Shown: in pieces, positions 27,703 through 36,269 of the stretch
Position numbering within the stretch: the stretch's first letter is position 1
How the letters are laid out: every line of letters starts with the position of its first letter
Assembly: GCF_023062595.1 (NCBI RefSeq)
Contig: NZ_JALLAN010000015.1
Coordinates: forward strand, 62,001 to 126,000
Reading direction: 5' to 3'
Source of the DNA: Arthrobacter rhizosphaerae
Lineage (GTDB): Bacteria > Actinomycetota > Actinomycetes > Actinomycetales > Micrococcaceae
DNA: 64,000 nt
Position numbers and translations under genes: made by a program
The notes under the pieces: generated by a model
The model's database searches: none
What the model was told of the DNA's origin: nothing
What the model saw: only the letters and a program-made list of their open reading frames with translations

Positions 27703-27733
27703 GGCCGGGCGCTGCCAAGCGCGGTGCCCGGCC
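27703..27733 (+). terminator. Possible attenuating hairpin between betB and the permease gene
   Basis: GGCCGGGC (27703-27710) and GCCCGGCC (27726-27733) form a perfect 8-bp G+C stem with a 15-nt loop, 19 nt after betB. No run of T follows, so full termination is unlikely. It may reduce read-through into the permease or protect the upstream mRNA end. Confidence 0.4.
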
Positions 27734-27803
27734 CTGATATAAACCCGCGTCCAATGGCGGCCGCGGGTCATCACCATCGTGCTTTTCTCATTTAGGAGCT
27801 CAG

Positions 27804-29498
27804 ATGTTAGAACCCACCAAGCGTGCAGACGCAAGTGGCATGGACGAATTCGGCTATGCCCAGACCCTGGATCGCAGCATCGGCAAGTTCGCCAGCTTCG
27901 CCGCGGGTGTCAGCTACATTTCCATCCTCACCGGCGTATTCCAGCTCTTCTACTTTGGCTTTTCCATGGCCGGCCCCGCCTATGCGTGGTCCTGGCCCCT
28001 CGTTTTCGCCGGCCAGCTGATGGTGGCGCTCTGTTTCGCTGAACTGGCCGGCCGCTACCCGGTGGCCGGCTCGGTGTACAACTGGGCCAAGCGGCTCTCG
28101 TCAGGGACGTTCGCCTGGCTGGCCGGCTGGCTGCTGCTCATCTCCTCGATCGTGGCGCTCGGAGCCGTGGCCCTTGCGCTGCAGCTCACCCTGCCCCAGA
28201 TCTGGTCCGGTTTCCAGATCATCGGCGACGGCACCGGCACTTACGATTTCGCCCTCAACGGCGTGCTGCTCGCCAGCATCATGATCTCCATCTCTACCGT
28301 CATCAACGCCTTCGGTGTGAAGCTGATGACCAAAATTAACAGCATCGGCGTCTTCGTGGAGCTCGCTGCCGCCGTGCTCCTGATCTTGGCCCTTGCCTGG
28401 CATGTGGTGCGGGGGCCGGAAGTCCTTTTCAGCACCGAAGGCTACGGCATGGACCATGATCTTGGCTTCTTCGGGGTGTTCCTCATCGGCGCCATGGCCT
28501 CCGGTTACGTAATGTATGGCTTTGACACCGCCAGTTCCCTCGGCGAGGAGACGAAGGACCCAAAAAAGACAGCCCCCAAGGCCATCCTTCGTGCTATCAC
28601 GGCGTCCTTCATCCTCGGCGGCCTGATTCTCCTCGGCGGACTACTGGCTGCACCCGACCTCAACGACCCCAAGTTGGGCGCGGCCGACGGCGGCTTGCAG
28701 TACATCGTGCTCTCCGTATTGGGAGGCCCCTTCGGCAAGGCGTTCCTGGTGTGCATCGTCGTGGCCGTGACCGTCTGTACCCTGGCCGTTCACGCCGCTG
28801 CCATCCGCATGATGTTCGCTATGGCACGGGACAACAACCTGCCCTTCAGCCGCCAGCTCAGCAAGGTGCATCCGGAGCGGAAGACGCCCACGGTGGCGGC
28901 CATCGTCATCGGAATCATCGCCATCATTCCACTGATCGTCAACGTCTCCCAGCCCGCGATCTTCACTATCCTTTCGAGTATCAGCATCGTCCTGATCTAC
29001 CTGTCCTACCTGCTGGTCACCGTTCCGCTGCTCCGCAAGCGGTTCCAGAAGAAGTGGCCGCTCGCGGACGACGGCACCGAGCCTGGCTTCAGCCTGGGCA
29101 AGTGGGGACTGCCCGTGAACATTGTGGCGGTGCTCTGGGGCGGCGCCATGACCCTGAACCTGATCTGGCCCCGCCCGGAAATCTACAACTCGGTGCCCCC
29201 GTTTGAGTGGTACCTGCAGTGGGGCGGTGTCCTGTTTGTCGGCGCCGTCACCGGCGGCGGCGCGCTCCTCTACCGCTTGAAGATCAGGCACCAGACCGGT
29301 GTGCTGGCGGCACATGCGGCGCCCATCCACGTGGACTCTTCGCAGGACTCCGCCGCAACAGGATCCCCTGCTGGCACTGGACTCGTTTCGTCCCCTGCCC
29401 ATGCCATGGCGCCACAGTCCTCTCCGGACATTGGCGGTGAGATTCCCGATGAACTGGCAGTCCAAGGTGCCACGTCAGGGAAAGGTTCGGGGTCGTAG
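27804..29498 (+). CDS. APC-family amino acid/amine permease
   Basis: A 564-residue membrane transporter with about twelve hydrophobic segments. It belongs to the amino acid-polyamine-organocation superfamily, judged by the N-terminal GKFASFAAGVSYISILTGVF and the consensus-like AELAGRYPVAGSVYNWAKRL. The last ~60 residues are a hydrophilic Ser/Ala/Pro-rich cytoplasmic tail. AGGAG lies 7 nt before the ATG. Lying behind betA and betB, it most likely imports choline or a related amine, but amino acids or GABA cannot be excluded. A strong terminator follows. Confidence 0.85.
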   Translation: MLEPTKRADASGMDEFGYAQTLDRSIGKFASFAAGVSYISILTGVFQLFYFGFSMAGPAYAWSWPLVFAGQLMVALCFAELAGRYPVAGSVYNWAKRLSSGTFAWLAGWLLLISSIVALGAVALALQLTLPQIWSGFQIIGDGTGTYDFALNGVLLASIMISISTVINAFGVKLMTKINSIGVFVELAAAVLLILALAWHVVRGPEVLFSTEGYGMDHDLGFFGVFLIGAMASGYVMYGFDTASSLGEETKDPKKTAPKAILRAITASFILGGLILLGGLLAAPDLNDPKLGAADGGLQYIVLSVLGGPFGKAFLVCIVVAVTVCTLAVHAAAIRMMFAMARDNNLPFSRQLSKVHPERKTPTVAAIVIGIIAIIPLIVNVSQPAIFTILSSISIVLIYLSYLLVTVPLLRKRFQKKWPLADDGTEPGFSLGKWGLPVNIVAVLWGGAMTLNLIWPRPEIYNSVPPFEWYLQWGGVLFVGAVTGGGALLYRLKIRHQTGVLAAHAAPIHVDSSQDSAATGSPAGTGLVSSPAHAMAPQSSPDIGGEIPDELAVQGATSGKGSGS

Positions 29499-29552
29499 CC
29501 ACATTACCTTTCGGGAGTAAGCACGACGGCGGGGCGTAGTCAGCCCTGCTCA

Positions 29553-29591
29553 GGCATCCCTTCGCCGGGCTCCGGCGGAGGGATGCCTTTT
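29553..29591 (+). terminator. Rho-independent terminator after the bet operon
   Basis: A 16-bp stem (GGCATCCCTTCGCCGG pairing with CCGGCGGAGGGATGCC, one G-T pair) with a 3-nt loop is followed by TTTT. It lies 54 nt after the permease stop and ends the choline operon before the AAA+ gene. Confidence 0.88.
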
Positions 29592-29619
29592 CGGCGGAAT
29601 CGAGTACTACAGTGGATGC

Positions 29620-30654
29620 ATGGCTCCCAGCCGCCATCCGCTCGACGATCTGCGCGAAACCATCGGCCATCTGGCCGATCAGCTCAAGCTGCCCGGTTCA
29701 GAGCGCGTCGACGATCTGGTCGGCGATCTCCTTGGTGCGAAACCCGGGCCGGCCCGGCCGCTGTCCGAGGTGCAGGCGGAGCTCGACGCGCTGGTCGGAC
29801 TGGAGACCGTGAAGGAACAGGTGCGGGCCCTCGTGGCACTGCTCCAGGTCCAGGCCCGCCGTAAGGCGCACGGCCTGCCGGAGGTGGCCACATCACAGCA
29901 TCTGGTGTTCCTCGGAAACCCGGGCACGGGCAAGACCACCGTGGCGCGGCTCCTGGCCGAGATGTACCGCGCGGTTGGGCTGCTGCAGAAAGGGCACCTG
30001 GTCGAAGTCGACCGTTCGGGCCTGGTGGGGCAGTACGTCGGCGCGACCGCCATCAAGACGGACCGGGTGATCCGGCGTGCGCTGGACGGCGTCCTGTTCA
30101 TCGACGAGGCCTACGCGCTGGCCCCGGAGGACGGCCGGATGGACTTCGGCCCCGAGGCGATCGAGGTCCTGCTCAAGCGGATGGAGGACCACCGCCACCG
30201 CCTGGTGGTGATCGTGGCCGGGTACCCGCGGCTGATGGAGTCCTTCTTGCTCTCGAACCCCGGGCTGCGCTCCCGGTTCGCCCGCGAGATCACGTTCCCC
30301 GACTACTCCGTCGACGCGCTCCAGACGATCTTCCACCAGATGCTGGCCCAGCATGAGTACACGCTGGAGGCGGGTGCGGACCAGATGCTGCGCCGCATCC
30401 TCAGCGGGCTGCACGCCGGCGAGGACTCCGGCAACGCACGGTTCGCCCGCACGCTGTTCGAGCAGGCGCTCAACCGCCAGGCGCTGCGCCTGTCGCTCGA
30501 CGAGGAACAAAGTCTCGACGCACTCGATCGTGAGTCCGTCATGACGCTCACCACGGACGACATCGTCGAGGCCGCGCTGGCCTTGGGCGAGGAGCCGGAG
30601 CCGGAACCGGCGCCGGAACCGGAGCAGTCACGTTGGTGGCGCTGGCTGGTCTGA
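29620..30654 (+). CDS. AAA+ ATPase of the CbbX/SpoVK type
   Basis: A 344-residue protein. Residues ~1-60 are an acidic N-terminal region, residues 60-300 a single AAA+ module and the end an acidic Glu/Pro repeat tail (EPEPEPAPEPE) closed by WWRWLV. Walker A GNPGTGKTT is at 99-107 and Walker B VLFIDEA at 158-164; arginine-finger-like RSRF and sensor residues follow. Family members are hexameric remodelling ATPases (CbbX activates Rubisco; SpoVK acts in sporulation). Neither partner occurs here, so the client is unknown. The terminator just upstream makes it an independent unit. No convincing ribosome binding site precedes the ATG, so the message may have a very short leader. Confidence 0.85.
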   Translation: MAPSRHPLDDLRETIGHLADQLKLPGSERVDDLVGDLLGAKPGPARPLSEVQAELDALVGLETVKEQVRALVALLQVQARRKAHGLPEVATSQHLVFLGNPGTGKTTVARLLAEMYRAVGLLQKGHLVEVDRSGLVGQYVGATAIKTDRVIRRALDGVLFIDEAYALAPEDGRMDFGPEAIEVLLKRMEDHRHRLVVIVAGYPRLMESFLLSNPGLRSRFAREITFPDYSVDALQTIFHQMLAQHEYTLEAGADQMLRRILSGLHAGEDSGNARFARTLFEQALNRQALRLSLDEEQSLDALDRESVMTLTTDDIVEAALALGEEPEPEPAPEPEQSRWWRWLV

Positions 30655-30970
30655 CCGAATCCGCGGTGGCTGGCAGGCGAATGCCCGTCACGCCCCCGGG
30701 CAGGAAATGCACAACTATTCCACTGTCGTACAACCGGAGGACAGCTTTCCACCCCACTCCCAGAACCTGAGGGAATGGAACGCAGCTCGGCCTCTGCCGC
30801 TGGCCGACCTTGTATGCCTCCCAGTATCTGCTGGGATCATTGTGCCCTCGGAGCTTCCGACATGTATGCTGCCTGGCTCCTATGTAGACACCGTTCGTGA
30901 ACGGTGCCACCATGGCCTAATACAGCGCTTGGCGCGCCGCGCCGGCGTAGAGGCGAGGCTGGAGGAACCA
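30655..30970. other. Intergenic stretch, 316 nt
   Basis: No convincing gene. The open frame here is an upstream extension of the following gene with no translation signal. The only structure I find is the promoter/operator at 30857-30906, listed separately. Confidence 0.6.
30857..30906 (+). promoter_or_regulatory. Putative promoter with an 18-bp palindrome upstream of the SnoaL-like gene
   Basis: A weak -35 (CCGACA, 30857-30862) and a -10 (TATGTA, 30881-30886), 18 nt apart, are followed at once by CACCGTTC-GT-GAACGGTG (30889-30906), a perfect 8+2+8 inverted repeat. This is the form of a TetR-family operator placed over the transcription start. It lies 65 nt upstream of the SnoaL-like ATG. 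Neither TetR gene in the window adjoins it, so the cognate regulator is unknown. Confidence 0.45.
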
Positions 30971-31402
30971 ATGTCGGGGTCCGATCTCGATCTTGTGGTG
31001 GAGCAGTATCATCGAGCGCTCGATGCTATCGTGCGGGGAGACTCGGGGCTGCAGAAGAAGATGTTTTCGGGGCGGGACGATGTCTCGCTGGCAAATCCGA
31101 TCGGCCCGCCGGTTCGGGGCCGGAGTGCAGTTGAGCAGACGATGGATCGGGCGGTTTCTCAACTTAGGGAAGGCGAGCCCACGACCTTCGAACGAATCTC
31201 GGAGTATACCGGGACGGAACTCGCATACATTGTCGAAATTGAACGGACTCAGGCCAAGGTTGGCGGAGCCGATGAACTTTCCCGGATCTCTCTTCGGGTG
31301 ACGACGATTTTCCGACTGGAAGACGGTCACTGGAAGGTTATCCATCGTCACGCAGATCCGATCACGTCCCCGCGGCCGATCGGGTCCATCGTACAGGTTT
31401 AG
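30971..31402 (+). CDS. SnoaL/DUF4440-like nuclear-transport-factor-2 fold protein
   Basis: A 143-residue protein resembling the SnoaL-like/DUF4440 families (cone-shaped NTF2 fold; e.g. ketosteroid isomerase relatives). The family pattern shows in the N-terminal helical VVEQYHRALDAIVRGD and the C-terminal strand RVTTIFRLEDGHWKVIHRHAD. Such proteins are small enzymes or binding proteins and the substrate cannot be told from sequence. The frame is open upstream to 30707, but ATG at 30971 has GGAGG 5 nt upstream and matches the family start. A GTCCGG/CCGGAC inverted repeat (31403-31420) immediately follows the stop. Confidence 0.82.
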   Translation: MSGSDLDLVVEQYHRALDAIVRGDSGLQKKMFSGRDDVSLANPIGPPVRGRSAVEQTMDRAVSQLREGEPTTFERISEYTGTELAYIVEIERTQAKVGGADELSRISLRVTTIFRLEDGHWKVIHRHADPITSPRPIGSIVQV

Positions 31403-31687
31403 GTCCGGGCGCTGCCGGACGTCGCTTTCCTGCGGCCGCCATTCTCGAGGCCCTCGATGTACCGAAGGCTCTGACGGATCCCGTCGAGGCATGGGTGCGG
31501 GATTCAGCGGTCCTGGTTCCCGCTCGTGCACGCGGTTTCCCTCGTGGTACATGGAGGATCGGGTGCGCGACGGCGTGAGGATGCCCGCCTAAGCTTGGAA
31601 AGCAGTTTTGGCGGGCCCCCTCGAGGCCGTGGTGCGTTCTGGGGAAACAATCCCTGAGGCTGTCCTGCCTAGAGCAGCGGGAAACGG

Positions 31688-33103
31688 CTAGGCATCGATC
31701 ACCACATCGGTCCGCGCGGTGGAGCAGCAGGGCAGGAACTTGCCTGCATCGATTTCCCGTGCCCGGATCCCACCCTGGTGGTTCATGTCGACCTCCCCGG
31801 AAAGCTTGACGACCTTGCAGGAGCCGCACATGCCTTCCTTGCAGTTCGCGCCGATCCTGACGCCCGCACGCTGGGCCACCCCGAGGATGTGTTCGTCAGG
31901 GTCGATGCGCACATTGATGCCGGTGCGCATGAAGGACAGGGTTAGGCTCCCGGTTCCGACCGTGTCGAAGCTTGAGGCATCGGGGGACCCGGCCTCCGGC
32001 TCAACGTCCGGACTGCCGTTAGGGGCTTCGGGACTTGGCGCGTCCGGGTCGACGGTTTCCAACGGCAGCCCTGTGGCCTTCAAGGTTCCGTCGGCGTCGT
32101 ACCCTGGCTCGTAGAGCCCGAACGCCGTGGGCTGGCTTTCGTAGTAGTCCTCGGCGGAATCGGCTATTTCCTCCGCGATTTCCTCCGCAATGTCGGCCGC
32201 CAGCGCGAGCTCTGCCTGGTATTCAAGGATCGTCTGGCGATCTCCCGTAAAGAACTCCATGTGGATGGACGTGTCGTCGACGCCCACCTTCTCCAGGAGC
32301 TCGGTGGCGGTGTTCAGGTAGCCCTCGGGGCCGCAGGCATAGACCTGGCGGCCGTTGGCATCGGGGGCCACGTGGTCGAGCATGGCGGCCGTCAGCCTTC
32401 CGCTGAGCCCTTCCCAGTCCTCGGGTTTGCCGCGGTCGCCCAGGGAGTAGAAGACCTTGATTCGCGAGTCCACGGAGGCGATGTAGGCGAGCTCCTTGTT
32501 AAAAGCAAAGTCTTCGGCCCCAGCTCCGTGGTACAGCACCACCACATCGGCCTGTCCGGGAAGGGAGTGAATAGTCCGCACCATGGACATGATGGGGGTG
32601 ATACCTGCTCCGGCGGCCAGCAGGAGGTACCGTGCCCGTCGGTCAGCATCGGGCAGGTGGAATGCCCCCACCGGTCCGAGCATCTCAAGGACGGTGCCGG
32701 GTTTGATGTTCTCATGCACCCATGGTGAGACCAGACCCGTGGCATCGCGTTTGACCGTGATGTCGAAGGTCCACGGCTTGGTGGGTGCGCTGGACAGCGA
32801 GTAGCTGCGGTCCGCCGGATCCTGGTCCTCGCCATTCACGGGGAAGGCAACATTGACGTACTGGCCAGCACGGAACGCCAGGGGCGCACCGTCGGAGCGA
32901 CGGAACACGAAGGTCATCATGCCGCCCACTTCGGGGACAACCTCGACGCATTCGGCCATGAACTCCTGCGGATGCCAGGGACCCAGGGCACGGGCTGCAC
33001 TGGCTGGTCCCTCGGTGCTGCCCATGACCCTGTTCCACGGCATCTCAAGACCGCGGATGCGATGTGGTTCCTGGACTACCGTCTCAGTGAGGAGTTCCGT
33101 CAT
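31688..33103 (-). CDS. gbcB: Glycine betaine monooxygenase reductase component (FAD/NAD plus 2Fe-2S)
   Basis: A 471-residue ferredoxin-NAD reductase-type protein. The FAD-binding motif RSYSLSS is at 99-105 and the NAD-binding stretch LLLAAGAGITP near 160-170, with CGPEGY at 257-262. A plant-type 2Fe-2S domain at the C-terminus has cysteines C421, C426, C429 and C459/460. It passes electrons from NADH to the Rieske oxygenase encoded just upstream. Residues ~291-383, between reductase and ferredoxin, form an unusually long Asp/Glu/Pro-rich linker. ATG overlaps the gbcA stop (ATGA). Together with gbcA it should demethylate betaine to dimethylglycine. Confidence 0.85.
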   Translation of the reverse strand: MTELLTETVVQEPHRIRGLEMPWNRVMGSTEGPASAARALGPWHPQEFMAECVEVVPEVGGMMTFVFRRSDGAPLAFRAGQYVNVAFPVNGEDQDPADRSYSLSSAPTKPWTFDITVKRDATGLVSPWVHENIKPGTVLEMLGPVGAFHLPDADRRARYLLLAAGAGITPIMSMVRTIHSLPGQADVVVLYHGAGAEDFAFNKELAYIASVDSRIKVFYSLGDRGKPEDWEGLSGRLTAAMLDHVAPDANGRQVYACGPEGYLNTATELLEKVGVDDTSIHMEFFTGDRQTILEYQAELALAADIAEEIAEEIADSAEDYYESQPTAFGLYEPGYDADGTLKATGLPLETVDPDAPSPEAPNGSPDVEPEAGSPDASSFDTVGTGSLTLSFMRTGINVRIDPDEHILGVAQRAGVRIGANCKEGMCGSCKVVKLSGEVDMNHQGGIRAREIDAGKFLPCCSTARTDVVIDA

Positions 33104-34401
33104 GCCAGGTGCTCCTGCACACGCTGCACGTACCAGTTAATGAACGCCTCCACCTGGTATTCACTCTTCATGTACGGGCCGGGCTCGTAGGCGGGGCTGC
33201 CGGCGCCCTTCTGGCACAGCTCCACGAACGCCTTGTCCTGCAGATTGGTCTGCTTCCAGGTGTAGGTGAGTTTCTCCAGATCGTAGTCCACACCTTCCTC
33301 GGCGTCGTCAGCCACCAGCCAGGTGGTGCGTACCAGCGTCTGGTGTTCGTTAACGGGGAAGACAGCGAACGTGATGACGTGGTCCCCCTGGAAATGGAAC
33401 CAGCTGTTGGGCTGCAGGTGCATCGAGCAGCGGCCAAGGCGGAAGTCCCGCAAATCGCCGAGCAGCTTCTTGGAGAGCCTGCGCCCATCGGGCGAGAACG
33501 ATTCTCCCTCACCGTCGAGCGATTCCCGTGAGATGCGGATACCAGCTACGCGTGTGTCGAGCTCCTCCACCACCTCATAGGGAAGGCCATAGCGGCGGCA
33601 ACGTTCCTCGAGCGAGGACTGTGCTTCCTTGTTGCGGTCCCACACTTCCTCGAGATGGGCCGGGATCAGGCCCTCCGTCAGGCCCCAGGTGGGAAAGAGG
33701 GAGCAGGCGAGCTCCGGGTGGCCATCGCAGTGGTAGCACTCACGGTTGTTCTCCATGACGAGCTTCCAGTTACCCTCCTCAATGATGTTCTGCTGGTAGG
33801 CGATTTTCGTCTTCGACAGATCGTGGGGTGCGAGGTAAGGCTCGAAAATCTTAGAGGTTTCCTCGAAATCCGCCGGCGGCTCGTTCGCAATGCAGACGAA
33901 GATGAGTCCGGCGACCACGCGGCTGTGCGCGCGCTTGAGGCCGAAGCAGCCTTTGTCGAACTTGGTTTCCCCAGGTGCCGAGGCGTGGATCAGATTGCCT
34001 TCGGGGGAGTAGGTCCAGGAGTGGTAGCCGCAGACCAGGTTTCCTGTTGACCCCGCGGGTTCGGTCAGGACGCGGGCGCCGCGGTGGCGGCACACGTTGT
34101 GCAGGACGTTCACGCCGCCGTCGTCATTGCGCAGCACGATCAGGGAGTAGGGCCCGTAGTCGACGGTGATGTAGTCGCCCGGCTCCGGGAGTTCGGCGAT
34201 GCTGCCGGCAAAGATCCAGTGCTGCCCAAAAATGGCCTGCATGTCGATGTTGAAAATCGTCGGGTCGGTGTAGAAGGGGGCATCGAGGGAATATCCCACG
34301 CGTCGGAAATCGAACAACTCGGTGATTTCCGCAAGCTGCTCGGCAGGCAATGATGAAGCGAGTTTTCCGCGTGAATTGAGGGGCAAGACTGGAGCAGACA
34401 T
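33100..34401 (-). CDS. gbcA: Rieske oxygenase, glycine betaine monooxygenase type
   Basis: A 433-residue ring-hydroxylating-type oxygenase. The Rieske 2Fe-2S ligands are C104, H106, C124 and H127 (CRHRGAR and CGYHSW). The mononuclear iron site is in NRECYHCDGHPEL. Overall similarity to GbcA, and linkage to a reductase of GbcB type and to the betA/betB genes, point to N-demethylation of glycine betaine giving dimethylglycine and formaldehyde. GGGAGG precedes the ATG by about 6 nt. It is divergent from the LysR gene. Stachydrine and carnitine oxygenases are related, so betaine is the best but not the only candidate substrate. Confidence 0.85.
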   Translation of the reverse strand: MSAPVLPLNSRGKLASSLPAEQLAEITELFDFRRVGYSLDAPFYTDPTIFNIDMQAIFGQHWIFAGSIAELPEPGDYITVDYGPYSLIVLRNDDGGVNVLHNVCRHRGARVLTEPAGSTGNLVCGYHSWTYSPEGNLIHASAPGETKFDKGCFGLKRAHSRVVAGLIFVCIANEPPADFEETSKIFEPYLAPHDLSKTKIAYQQNIIEEGNWKLVMENNRECYHCDGHPELACSLFPTWGLTEGLIPAHLEEVWDRNKEAQSSLEERCRRYGLPYEVVEELDTRVAGIRISRESLDGEGESFSPDGRRLSKKLLGDLRDFRLGRCSMHLQPNSWFHFQGDHVITFAVFPVNEHQTLVRTTWLVADDAEEGVDYDLEKLTYTWKQTNLQDKAFVELCQKGAGSPAYEPGPYMKSEYQVEAFINWYVQRVQEHLA

Positions 34402-34452
34402 GTGTTTCCTCCCGGGAGGCGTGGGATAAGCGGGCGATGCGTTGCGACCACG

Positions 34453-34470
34453 GCTTGCGTCGGCGCAAGC
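34453..34470. promoter_or_regulatory. Palindrome in the gbcA-lysR divergent promoter
   Basis: GCTTGCG-TCGG-CGCAAGC is a perfect 7+4+7 inverted repeat, 52 nt from the gbcA ATG and 94 nt from the LysR ATG. LysR regulators usually bind a T-N11-A dyad between divergent genes. This one is T-N12-A but correctly placed. Confidence 0.45.
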
Positions 34471-34563
34471 GGCGTTGTCGAAAACCTTGTATTTACGAGA
34501 TTAGGGCCGATCGATCTGCAGCAAAAGCGCAACATTCAGAAGATATCCGTGCACAATAGGTGC

Positions 34564-35496
34564 ATGATCGATCCAAGGCTCATCACACTTCGGGTGTTTG
34601 CCCGCTGCGGCACCATAGGCGCAACCGCGGAGCTCACAGGTTATTCTCCCTCAGCCGTCTCCGCCCAATTGCGGGAGCTCCAGCGCGTGCTTGGAATGCA
34701 GCTGCTGACGAAGGACGGTCGGGGTGTGCGGCTGACTGCCACGGGCCGTTTTCTCGTGGCGGGCTCGGACACCCTCATTGCCGAATGGGAGAGCCTGCGC
34801 GCTGCAGCCATGGAGGCCGGCGAGCAGGTGCAGTCCCATTTTGGCCTTGGCGGATTCTCCACGGCGGCCGCCCAGTTGCTCGCGCCGCTGGCCGCCACCC
34901 TGCGCACAACACGCCCCCTGCTGGAGGTGCAGGTGCTCGAGGCCAACCCGGCCCGCTGCTTCGACTTGTTGGTTGCCGAGCGCATCGACCTTGCGGTCAT
35001 CGTCGCCATGCAGTCCGATACCTATGTCGAGGACGATTCGCGCTTCGAGCAGACCGTACTGCTCGACGATCCGCTGGACGTGATCATTCCTGCTGACCAT
35101 CCGCTGGCATCGCGGGAATCGGTGACGCTCGAAGAGCTCGCATCGGAACCCTGGATCACCGAGGCCGCCGGTTCCACCTACCATTCCCTATTCACTGCGG
35201 CATTCACGGCAGTCGGGGTCACGCCGCGGATTGCCCATGAGGCCGTTGAATGGGAAACCCAGATCGCATTCGTTGGTGCGGGGCTGGGCGTGGGCCTGCT
35301 GCCGCGTCTGGCGCCCCTGCGTGGTGCCGAAAACGTGGTTCGACTGCGCATTACTGGCAAGGGGAAGCCCGCACGCCGTATTGTCGCTGCGGTGCGAAGG
35401 GGCAGCATCGCATCGCCCCTGATCCAGGAGTCGCTCGGCATCCTGCAGCTCAGCGCCAATCGGATCCTCGCCGCCCGACCCGAAGACGATCTCTGA
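34564..35496 (+). CDS. LysR-family transcriptional regulator
   Basis: A 310-residue LysR protein. The winged HTH lies in the first 60 residues (ITLRVFARCGTIGATAELTG, SPSAVSAQLRELQRVLG), followed by a periplasmic-binding-like effector domain. I chose the ATG at 34564, where family homology starts, over the frame opening at 34402. It is divergent from gbcA-gbcB across 162 nt, the usual arrangement for a LysR activator and its target, so it likely controls betaine demethylation. Confidence 0.88.
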   Translation: MIDPRLITLRVFARCGTIGATAELTGYSPSAVSAQLRELQRVLGMQLLTKDGRGVRLTATGRFLVAGSDTLIAEWESLRAAAMEAGEQVQSHFGLGGFSTAAAQLLAPLAATLRTTRPLLEVQVLEANPARCFDLLVAERIDLAVIVAMQSDTYVEDDSRFEQTVLLDDPLDVIIPADHPLASRESVTLEELASEPWITEAAGSTYHSLFTAAFTAVGVTPRIAHEAVEWETQIAFVGAGLGVGLLPRLAPLRGAENVVRLRITGKGKPARRIVAAVRRGSIASPLIQESLGILQLSANRILAARPEDDL

Positions 35497-36269
35497 AATC
35501 GCCTGGTCGCGATTCGTTGCCGACAGGCCAGCTATCAGGTAGCCGGCCGCGCCGGGCCTCACCGCTCGTCCACCCAAACCGGCACCAGTCCGCCAGTTTT
35601 CTGCGGATTGCTTGCCTTCCAAAACCAGCACGGTGCATGGTTGCGCTGGCCGGCAGCAGTGGTGGAGGTCATGCACATGCCGGTGTGCCGCCGTCGAAAG
35701 TTGCGGGCGTCAGCAGCGCCGGCGGACTCTTGATGGTCATCGCCCTGGAAATAGCGACGGCGTTTCTCGCCGCAACCTTGGTCGCCCGCCTACGGTCCGT
35801 CCTCCACGTTAACATTCCTGGAGATTCGCGACAGCGTTCTGGATCTGAGCGCATAGGCGGAGCGCCCCACCGTCCGGGGCAGTGGCCAACGGCCACGGCA
35901 TCGGCGTAAGAACGTGCCGCGAGACTGAACGGACTTGGACTCCATTCGCATCCCGGCGCGCAAGTCGCCAACACTGTCCAGCCCATCAGAAGGGCAATGC
36001 TGATTGGCGGATCAGGTCGGGCTTCGCCCGCCCCTCCACACCTGCAAAACGCCGCGGAAGTTCTAAACATCCCACGTGTTCGTAAATACGGGCTTCGTTC
36101 CTGATCCGTGGTGGCAGGGTCTAAATGGAGGAGTCGTCTGGAATCGCAGCCAAAGTCTGGTTCGTGGAATGCCCTGGGCCCTAGAATTTCGGTGGGCACG
36201 CAATCAGTGCAGGGCATTCCGGGCCCGTGGGGGACTCTACTGTGCCCTGCGGTGAAAGGTACCCAGGTT
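35497..36269. other. Intergenic stretch, 773 nt, without a recognisable gene
   Basis: Frames on both strands here have low-complexity Arg/Pro/Ser content typical of shadow translation. One + strand stretch (about 35635-35907) encodes a possible hydrophobic segment but lacks a ribosome binding site and family likeness. It may hold decayed gene remnants. The one clear structure is the long-range inverted repeat listed at 36166-36220. Confidence 0.5.
36166..36220. repeat. Inverted repeat upstream of a small gene
   Basis: GGAATGCCCTG (36166-36176) and CAGGGCATTCC (36210-36220) are perfect 11-nt inverted copies separated by 33 nt, each followed by GGGCCC. They begin 104 nt upstream of the small ATG at 36270. 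They could form a stem in a leader RNA or be a paired protein-binding site. Confidence 0.5.

Noticed and set aside
31403..31420. GTCCGG/CCGGAC repeat directly after the SnoaL-like stop as a terminator
   Set aside because: The 6-bp stem is followed by GTCGCTTTCC rather than a T-run; too weak to list as a terminator by itself.
35497..35514. AATCGC/GCGATT repeat after the LysR stop as a terminator
   Set aside because: Only a 6-bp stem with no following T-run.
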